20,060 bases of DNA from Undibacterium sp. (lineage in GTDB: Bacteria > Pseudomonadota > Gammaproteobacteria > Burkholderiales > Burkholderiaceae_D), in the NCBI GenBank assembly GCA_019752975.1, contig JAIELM010000450.1:1-20060 (forward strand), in the 5' to 3' direction. The notes beneath the pieces were generated by a model, which was given only the letters and a program-made list of their open reading frames with translations, was not told the DNA's origin and did no database searches. A program made the translations under genes and the position numbers. This document shows positions 14,969-20,060 of the stretch, piece after piece. The first letter of the stretch is position 1; each line of letters begins with the position of its first letter.

Positions 14969-16696
14969 ATGAACGATAATAATCCAGACCTAACACCGAC
15001 CTTAGCTAGCACTCCTGATGAATCTGGTGCTAAGCCTCGTGCTAAACGAGCAGTGCCGCGAACGCCGCGCGTAGAAGGTGCGGAATCTGTGCCGCGTAAG
15101 CCGCGTCAGACTAAGGCGGCGGCTACTGAGGACGTTTTGATGGCTGAAGAAAAGCCTTCGACGAACCTTGAGGTTGGTGTTCGCCCGCCACGTGCGCCGC
15201 GCCAGGCTCGCGCAACTCGTAAAGTAGATGGTGTTGCGTTGCCAGTGGCTGTGATATCGGAATCGGTAGAGGGTGCAAGTTCTTCGGAGCGTGAACCTAG
15301 GGCGCGCCGCCCGCAGACTGGTGATAGGAGTGTCAATCCAAAGGGTGGTCGTAGTTCGGATCGTCAGGCTAAGCCTCGTGATAATGGGCAGCGCAAAGCT
15401 GTACACGGAAAAGAGCAAAGGGCAGTTTCGAATAAAGTAGCTAACCCAGACGAGATATTTTCCTTTGTTACCTCGGATGCCTACGATGCTGTGGACGATG
15501 CAAAAACGCTGCGCCATGATAAGAATAAAAAACCGCGTCGTGATTTGACGGCTGAAGATGATGCGCCGAAATTACATAAAGTATTGGCGGAAGCTGGTTT
15601 GGGGTCGCGTCGTGACATGGAAGAACTTATCATTGCCGGACGTGTTTCCGTTAATGGAGAGCCAGCTCATATAGGCCAGCGCATTCTGGATCAAGATCAA
15701 GTGCGTATTAATGGTAAGTTAATTCAAAGAAAAATCAGCAAAAAACCGCCACGCGTTTTAATTTATCATAAGCCAGCCGGCGAAATCGTCAGCAATAGCG
15801 ATCCCGAGGGACGTCAGTCGGTGTTTGATAGCCTGCCGCAGATGAAGGTGGGTAAATGGTTGGCGGTGGGGCGTTTAGATTACAACACTGAAGGTCTTTT
15901 ATTATTTACGACTTCAGGTGATTTGGCTAATCGCTTAATGCATCCTCGGTATGGTATAGAGCGTGAATATGCGGTGCGTACTTTGGGTGAGTTGGAAGAA
16001 GGTATGCGTCAAAAGTTGTTGGCTGGCGTCGAGTTGGAAGATGGTTTGGCGCAGTTTTCTAAAATTGCTGACGGCGGCGGTGAAGGTGTGAATAAGTGGT
16101 ATCGCGTAATCATTGGTGAGGGCCGCAATCGCGAGGTGCGTCGTATGTTCGAGGCGGTTGGCTTGACAGTTTCTCGTTTGATTCGCACTCGTTACGGTGT
16201 AATGACTTTACCGTCGGGTTTGAAGCGTGGACGCTGGGATGAGTTGGGTGAAGATGCTGTGCGCAGTTTGTTAAAAGTTAGTGGACTAGAAAAGCCAAAC
16301 GCGGAAAAAGGCGAGCGTTCCCACGATCGCTCTGAGCGTTCAAGTGATAAATACGCCAAGCCTAGCGGTAACCGCATTGAGGGTAAGGCGCCGCGCAATA
16401 TTAATCCTTTCGATCAAGCGCCAAGGCCATTTGAATCCACAGTTCGCAGCGGTTACTCTAATACGCAAAATGGTAAGCCGGCAGGACGTGGTGTGCGCAG
16501 TGCTGCCACTGGTAGTGGCGCAAAAGGTGGTGCGGGTAATAATGCTGGAGCTGCCAAGGGGCGCCCGCGTCAGCCCGATCCTTTGCAAACAGCGTTAGGC
16601 TTTCCTGAGCAAAATCGTCGAGGTGGTACAGCGCGCGGTAGTGGTCAGGCAATTGGACAGGGTATCGCGGCGCGTCGTCGTGCTCGCGGAGCATAA
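14969..16696 (+). CDS. rluB: 23S rRNA pseudouridine(2605) synthase, RluB-like, with long disordered arms
   Basis: This RsuA/RluB-family enzyme isomerises a uridine of 23S rRNA, position 2605 in E. coli numbering. An S4 RNA-binding domain begins at about K201 ([21 protein letters not shown]). The catalytic domain follows, with [12 protein letters not shown], where D304 (codon 15878-15880) is the catalytic Asp, then [14 protein letters not shown] and the closing LIRTRYG. The first 200 residues are Lys/Arg/Pro/Ala-rich. The last 130 are Gly/Arg/Asn-rich, with many serines and RG steps. The catalytic core is therefore less than half of the 575 residues. The arms are probably basic RNA-binding tails. 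RluB rather than RluE/RluF/RsuA is inferred from the scpB-rluB neighbourhood. Confidence 0.93.
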   Translation: MNDNNPDLTPTLASTPDESGAKPRAKRAVPRTPRVEGAESVPRKPRQTKAAATEDVLMAEEKPSTNLEVGVRPPRAPRQARATRKVDGVALPVAVISESVEGASSSEREPRARRPQTGDRSVNPKGGRSSDRQAKPRDNGQRKAVHGKEQRAVSNKVANPDEIFSFVTSDAYDAVDDAKTLRHDKNKKPRRDLTAEDDAPKLHKVLAEAGLGSRRDMEELIIAGRVSVNGEPAHIGQRILDQDQVRINGKLIQRKISKKPPRVLIYHKPAGEIVSNSDPEGRQSVFDSLPQMKVGKWLAVGRLDYNTEGLLLFTTSGDLANRLMHPRYGIEREYAVRTLGELEEGMRQKLLAGVELEDGLAQFSKIADGGGEGVNKWYRVIIGEGRNREVRRMFEAVGLTVSRLIRTRYGVMTLPSGLKRGRWDELGEDAVRSLLKVSGLEKPNAEKGERSHDRSERSSDKYAKPSGNRIEGKAPRNINPFDQAPRPFESTVRSGYSNTQNGKPAGRGVRSAATGSGAKGGAGNNAGAAKGRPRQPDPLQTALGFPEQNRRGGTARGSGQAIGQGIAARRRARGA

Positions 16697-16849
16697 AAAT
16701 AATCGAAATGGTATGGGGCGGGCGATTTTTGCTTGCTTCGGCGTTGCTATAAAGAAAATTTTGATTTTTTTGTTAAATTGCTTAATTTTAATAATGTTTC
16801 AGACTGTTGTTCGGCGTTAGTTTTTCACTCGTATTGACAAGACTTTCGA

Positions 16850-16878
16850 TTGCGATTGGGTAATTAATCGTTTATAAT
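16850..16878 (+). promoter_or_regulatory. Promoter of the rimP-nusA-infB operon
   Basis: TTGCGA (16850-16855) and a consensus TATAAT (16873-16878) are 17 bp apart. The -35 box has the same TTGCG form as the tRNA-fMet promoter. The predicted start is 16884-16885. Confidence 0.8.
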
Positions 16879-16884
16879 CTTGTA

Positions 16885-16963
16885 GTTAGCAGATATTTCT
16901 TTATCATAGCCTCGATGGTGTGATGAGGCGCTAAGAAAGATGGGCTAGTGCCCATTTTTTTTT
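16885..16963 (+). ncRNA. Predicted attenuator leader RNA of rimP-nusA-infB
   Basis: From the predicted start to the terminator is about 79 nt. The first part folds as a hairpin: TTTCT (16896-16900), TAGC (16907-16910) and CTC (16911-16913) pair with GAG (16925-16927), GCTA (16930-16933) and AGAAA (16934-16938), leaving a 6-nt internal loop and a GC bulge. One base later the terminator stem begins. In E. coli the equivalent operon is regulated through leader termination involving NusA; a similar role here is inference. No leader peptide is evident. Confidence 0.5.
16940..16963 (+). terminator. Intrinsic terminator upstream of rimP
   Basis: The stem ATGGGC/GCCCAT has a TAGT loop and is followed by eight T residues. 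It lies between the promoter and rimP, so rimP-nusA-infB must be expressed by readthrough or antitermination from this promoter. Confidence 0.9.
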
Positions 16964-16998
16964 GCATGAATGATTAACTGCGTTTAGTTATGTTTTTT

Positions 16999-17002
16999 GG
17001 AG
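16999..17002 (+). promoter_or_regulatory. rimP ribosome-binding site favouring a TTG start
   Basis: GGAG lies only 1 nt before the ATG at 17004, too close for normal initiation, but 7 nt before the in-frame TTG at 17010. That spacing selects the TTG. Confidence 0.65.
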
Positions 17003-17009
17003 AATGGCC

Positions 17010-17495
17010 TTGCAGTTGTTGGAACTTATAGAAAAAACCGTGCATGGGACGGGCTATGAACTGGTCGATTTTGAACGGGCCGAGCGTGGTCTATTTCGTG
17101 TGTATATTGACCGCCTGCCCGAGCATTTGGAGCAGGGGCAAATTACAGTAGAAGACTGCGCGAAAGTGAGTCATCAACTGTCGCATGTATTGACGGTAGA
17201 GGAAGTTAACTACGAGCGCTTAGAAATTTCTTCGCCTGGCTTGGATCGTCCGCTCAAGAAGATGGCTGATTTTAGTCGTTTTGTGGGTGAAAAAGCTTCG
17301 GTGAAATTGCGCCTCCCTATGCAAGGTACTGGCAATCGCAAGACTTTTGAGGGTGTATTGCATGCGCCTGAAGGTGATACCTTAAAACTCGAATTTGAAG
17401 TGAAAGATGGCGCAGCGATGTTGGAGTTTACCCTCGCTGATTTAGATAAGGCACATTTGGTGCCGCAAGTGGATTTTAGGAGTCGCAAAGCATGA
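17010..17495 (+). CDS. rimP: Ribosome maturation factor RimP
   Basis: RimP binds the maturing 30S subunit and is needed for efficient 16S rRNA processing and small-subunit assembly. The N-terminal alpha/beta domain shows [17 protein letters not shown] and the block [19 protein letters not shown], the best family mark. The C-terminal Sm-like beta domain covers about residues 90-155 and ends [11 protein letters not shown]. The protein is 161 residues from TTG at 17010, or 163 from ATG at 17004. I prefer TTG because of the GGAG spacing and because the product then starts [11 protein letters not shown], as I remember for other Burkholderiales RimP. The stop overlaps the nusA ATG by 4 bp (ATGA). 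Expression probably depends on passing the terminator at 16940-16963. Confidence 0.93.
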   Translation: MQLLELIEKTVHGTGYELVDFERAERGLFRVYIDRLPEHLEQGQITVEDCAKVSHQLSHVLTVEEVNYERLEISSPGLDRPLKKMADFSRFVGEKASVKLRLPMQGTGNRKTFEGVLHAPEGDTLKLEFEVKDGAAMLEFTLADLDKAHLVPQVDFRSRKA

Positions 17496-19051
17496 GTCGC
17501 GAAGTTTTATTATTGGTTGATGTGCTGGCGCGTGAAAAAAACGTCGATGAAGATATCGTATTTGGTGCGCTGGAGCATGCTCTAGCATCAGCAACCAAAA
17601 AACGCTATGAAGGCGAAGTTGATATTCGCGTAGAGATCGATAGAGATACGGGCGAATACCGCTCTTTCCGTCGTTGGCACGTGGTCGCCGATGAGGCTGG
17701 CTTGCAATTGCCTGATCAAGAAATTTTGCATTTCGAAGCGGTTGAACAATACGCTGATATCGAAGTCGATGAGTACATAGAAGAACCGATTGCTTCAGTT
17801 GAGTTGGGTCGCCGTTTTGCTCAGGATACTAAGCAAATCGTTTTGCAGCGCATTCGTGATGCTGAGCGTGAGCAGATTTTGGCTGAATTTTTGGAGCGCG
17901 GTGACTCCTTAGTGATGGGTACCATCAAACGTATCGAGCGCGGTGAAGCGGTAGTGGAATCAGGTCGCATAGAAGCACGTTTGCCACGTGATCAAATGAT
18001 TCCAAAAGAGAATTTGCGGGTGGGCGATAGAGTTCGTGCCTACATCCTGCGTATTGACCGTAATGCTCGTGGTCCACAAGTGATTTTGTCGCGCACTGCT
18101 CCTGAGTTCATCATGAAGTTGTTTGAATTGGAAGTGCCAGAAATCGAACAGGGTTCTTTGATTATTAAGTCTGCTGCGCGTGATCCTGGCGTGCGCGCTA
18201 AGATAGCAGTGCACACAGACGATAAGCGCATTGACCCGATTGGCACTTGTGTCGGTATGCGAGGTTCGCGTGTGCAAGCGGTCACTGGTGAGTTGGGTGG
18301 CGAGCGAGTTGATATTGTTTTGTGGTCAGAAGATCCAGCGCAATTCGTGATCGGCGCTTTGGCGCCAGCGAATGTTTCTTCTATCATGGTGGATGAAGAA
18401 AAGCACGGTATGGACGTGGTGGTGGACGATGAAAATCTCGCCATTGCCATTGGTCGTAGCGGGCAAAACGTACGCCTAGCGGCAGAATTAACCGGCTGGC
18501 AAATTAATATTATGACCGCCGAACAATCGGCCGATAAAGCAGAGCAAGAGACGGCTGGTATTCGTGCCTTGTTCATGGAAAAACTCGACGTAGATCAAGA
18601 AGTCGCTGACATTTTGGTGGACGAGGGTTTCTCTAGTTTGGAAGAAATCGCCTATGTGCCGATTAGTGAAATGCTAGAGATCGATGCATTGGATGAAGAT
18701 ACAGTAAATGAGTTGCGTAATCGTGCCCGTGATGCTCTTTTGACCGAAGCAATTGCTTCCGAAGAAGGCGTTGAAGGTGTCGATGATGCGCTGATTAACT
18801 TGGAAGGCATGAGTCGTGCAACGGCTGGCAAATTAGGTTTGGCAGGGATAAGAACTGTCGCCGCGTTTGGTGGTTTGGCTTACGATGAATTTGGCGCTAT
18901 TTTGGCGCTGCCTACAGAACGTGCACGTCAACTAATTGACAGTGCATTTGATGATGTGACTGATGATGAAATGAAACTCATCGACGCTAAATATGATGAA
19001 CATGCAAAAACCTTATTGGCACTTGCATGGAAACTCGCTGAAGTAGCATGA
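17492..19051 (+). CDS. nusA: Transcription termination/antitermination factor NusA
   Basis: NusA binds RNA polymerase and nascent RNA, and modulates pausing, intrinsic termination and rRNA antitermination. The domains appear in the usual order. The NusA N-terminal domain (about 1-125) begins with [16 protein letters not shown]. An S1 domain starts near G137 ([11 protein letters not shown]). The KH domains carry GMRG (255-258) and GRSG (321-324, [19 protein letters not shown]). Two acidic helix-hairpin-helix repeats lie at about 366-415 and 440-500; these are the C-terminal AR domains found in proteobacteria with the long form. The length of 519 is close to the 495 of E. coli. It is translationally coupled to rimP by an ATGA overlap and leads into infB. 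It is a candidate autoregulator through the leader terminator. Confidence 0.98.
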   Translation: MSREVLLLVDVLAREKNVDEDIVFGALEHALASATKKRYEGEVDIRVEIDRDTGEYRSFRRWHVVADEAGLQLPDQEILHFEAVEQYADIEVDEYIEEPIASVELGRRFAQDTKQIVLQRIRDAEREQILAEFLERGDSLVMGTIKRIERGEAVVESGRIEARLPRDQMIPKENLRVGDRVRAYILRIDRNARGPQVILSRTAPEFIMKLFELEVPEIEQGSLIIKSAARDPGVRAKIAVHTDDKRIDPIGTCVGMRGSRVQAVTGELGGERVDIVLWSEDPAQFVIGALAPANVSSIMVDEEKHGMDVVVDDENLAIAIGRSGQNVRLAAELTGWQINIMTAEQSADKAEQETAGIRALFMEKLDVDQEVADILVDEGFSSLEEIAYVPISEMLEIDALDEDTVNELRNRARDALLTEAIASEEGVEGVDDALINLEGMSRATAGKLGLAGIRTVAAFGGLAYDEFGAILALPTERARQLIDSAFDDVTDDEMKLIDAKYDEHAKTLLALAWKLAEVA

Positions 19052-19137
19052 GCAGCATAAGCAGCAGAATAAATCACGAGTTTTTAAAATAATGTAGTTT
19101 TAGCGTAAATCATGCGCAAACAGAAAAAGAGGACTGA

Positions 19138-20060
19138 ATGGCGAGTAATAATGTAGCTCAATTTGCCACCGAGCTGAAAATGTCAGCGGATGTGTTGCTC
19201 ACGCAATTGCAAACTGCGGGCGTGAGTAAAGTATCTGCAACCGATATTTTATCGAAAGAAGATAAGGATAAATTATTGGAACATTTGCGCCTTTCGCATG
19301 GCGTAGCTCCTGATGCTGAAAAAATGAAAATCACGATCGTTCGCAAAGAATCGTCTGAAATTAAACAGGCCGATGCGCATGGGAAGTCACGCACGATACA
19401 AGTGCAGGTGAAGAAAACCCGCACCTTTGTAAAGCGCGACGAGAGCGCCCCCGAAGCTGCCGCACAAGTTTCTAAGCCGTCGCCAGTAGTCGATGTTGCA
19501 GAGTTGGCGCGACGTGAAGTTGAGGCGGCCGCAGAGGCAGAATTGGTGGCTCGCCAAGAAGCAGAACTCAAAGAAAAGCAAGATTATCTCGCCAAGCTCG
19601 AGGCGGAAAAAGAAGCGGAAGCCAAAGCCGTGCAGGAGTTAGCTGCCGCAGCCGCAGCCGCAAAAGCAAAAGCTAAGGCGGAAGCGGATAAGCTAAAGCA
19701 GGCAGAAGCCAGTCGCAATAAGATGGCTAAAGCGGCTGTTGCTGCGGTCAATGCACCTGTTGTTGAAGTGGTGGTCACGCCAACACCGGCAGAGCTTGAA
19801 GCTAAACGCGTTGCCGCTGATGAAGCGAAAAAAGCGGCTGCTGTATTGGCTAAAGAAGCGGCTAAAGAAGCCGCTGTTCGTGTTGCTTCCTCAGACGCTG
19901 CGCGTAAAAAAGTGGCCGACGAAGTGGCGCAGATCAAAGAAATGATGTTGGCAGCACGCCGTCCAAAAGTGGTTGAGCCAGTTGAGGCGGTTGAGCCAGC
20001 CGCAACCGTCGCTAAGGTGGCAAGCAAGGTGGCTGAAGGTACTTTGCATAAGCCAACGGA
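19138..20060 (+). CDS. infB: Translation initiation factor IF-2, N-terminal part (cut by window end)
   Basis: IF-2 is the GTPase that places initiator tRNA on the 30S subunit and joins the subunits. The frame stays open from the ATG at 19138 to the window edge, giving 307 complete codons. Only the N-terminal region is present. An IF2 N-domain shows [24 protein letters not shown]. An associated segment [12 protein letters not shown] and [15 protein letters not shown] follows. A long Ala/Glu/Lys-rich charged stretch, probably helical, covers about residues 115-290, and the visible part ends at GTLHKP. The G domain lies beyond the window. AGAGGA precedes the ATG by 4 nt. It is 86 bp after nusA, third in the classic rimP-nusA-infB order. 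The repetitive Ala/Lys codons also create a long antisense open frame with no meaning. Confidence 0.95.
   Translation, partial: MASNNVAQFATELKMSADVLLTQLQTAGVSKVSATDILSKEDKDKLLEHLRLSHGVAPDAEKMKITIVRKESSEIKQADAHGKSRTIQVQVKKTRTFVKRDESAPEAAAQVSKPSPVVDVAELARREVEAAAEAELVARQEAELKEKQDYLAKLEAEKEAEAKAVQELAAAAAAAKAKAKAEADKLKQAEASRNKMAKAAVAAVNAPVVEVVVTPTPAELEAKRVAADEAKKAAAVLAKEAAKEAAVRVASSDAARKKVADEVAQIKEMMLAARRPKVVEPVEAVEPAATVAKVASKVAEGTLHKPT

Larger units (their letters stand above)
16697..17009 (+). other. Non-coding leader region before rimP
   Basis: No gene is seen in these 313 bp. The first 140 bp are AT-rich and featureless. The rest holds a promoter (16850-16878), a structured leader (about 16885-16938), an intrinsic terminator (16940-16963) and the rimP ribosome site (16999-17002). 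Confidence 0.7.

Noticed and set aside
15002..15517. 171-codon minus-strand open frame opposite the rluB N-terminal arm
   Set aside because: Its Arg/Thr/Ser-rich composition mirrors the low-complexity arm. No start context and no domain.
16834..16878. Perfect TTGACA at 16834-16839 as the rimP -35 box
   Set aside because: It is 33 bp from TATAAT, too far. TTGCGA at 16850-16855 has the correct 17-bp spacing.
18040..18576. 178-codon minus-strand open frame inside nusA
   Set aside because: It is antisense to the S1/KH coding region of nusA, which is unmistakable on the plus strand.
19584..20027. 147-codon minus-strand Ala/Ser-rich open frame
   Set aside because: It is antisense to the Ala/Lys/Glu-rich part of infB, whose codon bias produces long stop-free antisense frames.

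Overview
This window looks like core chromosome of a betaproteobacterium. The best fit is Burkholderiales, Oxalobacteraceae-like, for example an Undibacterium relative. That placement is inferred from protein resemblance, moderate GC, and the gene sets aat-bpt-pyrD, scpB-rluB and rimP-nusA-infB; no database search was possible. Almost every gene has a recognisable housekeeping family. I see no phage, CRISPR, transposase, toxin-antitoxin or other defence genes.

Left part (1-6172). The window opens inside a plant-type isoaspartyl peptidase/asparaginase gene. It overlaps by 4 bp a small secreted protein with a WLxGxW start. Facing them on the minus strand are a PLP-dependent arginine/lysine/ornithine decarboxylase, a RarD-like EamA permease and a stand-alone RnfB/RsxB-like ferredoxin. 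The convergent gap at 1293-1561 holds two different repeats: a decayed copy of a terminally inverted repeat family and a long imperfect palindrome that may end transcription from both sides.

Middle part (6173-13506). A secreted two-lobed M16 zinc protease is followed, with a 1-base overlap, by a cyclophilin-type prolyl isomerase with a signal peptide. Facing them is a minus-strand cluster that is transcribed in the order NUDIX hydrolase, aat, bpt, pyrD. aat and bpt encode the two bacterial aminoacyl-tRNA-protein transferases, which tag proteins for ClpS/ClpAP degradation. pyrD makes orotate for pyrimidine synthesis.

Right part (13720-20060, all plus strand). An initiator tRNA gene has its own promoter and terminator. 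It is followed by scpB (chromosome segregation) and rluB (23S rRNA pseudouridine synthase), then rimP-nusA-infB (30S maturation, transcription elongation/termination, translation initiation). infB runs off the right edge. Between rluB and rimP lie a good sigma-70 promoter, a structured leader of about 80 nt and a strong intrinsic terminator. This arrangement suggests attenuation of the rimP-nusA-infB operon.

The main non-coding novelty is a family of three intergenic elements (98, 152 and 131 bp) with TAGGACTTACGCAAAA-type inverted ends. They lie at 1302-1399, 5775-5926 and 10113-10243 and resemble MITEs. Several start codons differ from the longest open frame: decarboxylase ATG at 3832, cyclophilin ATG at 9013, bpt ATG at 12205, rimP probably TTG at 17010, and rsxB GTG at 5637. 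I found no convincing undescribed multi-gene system.
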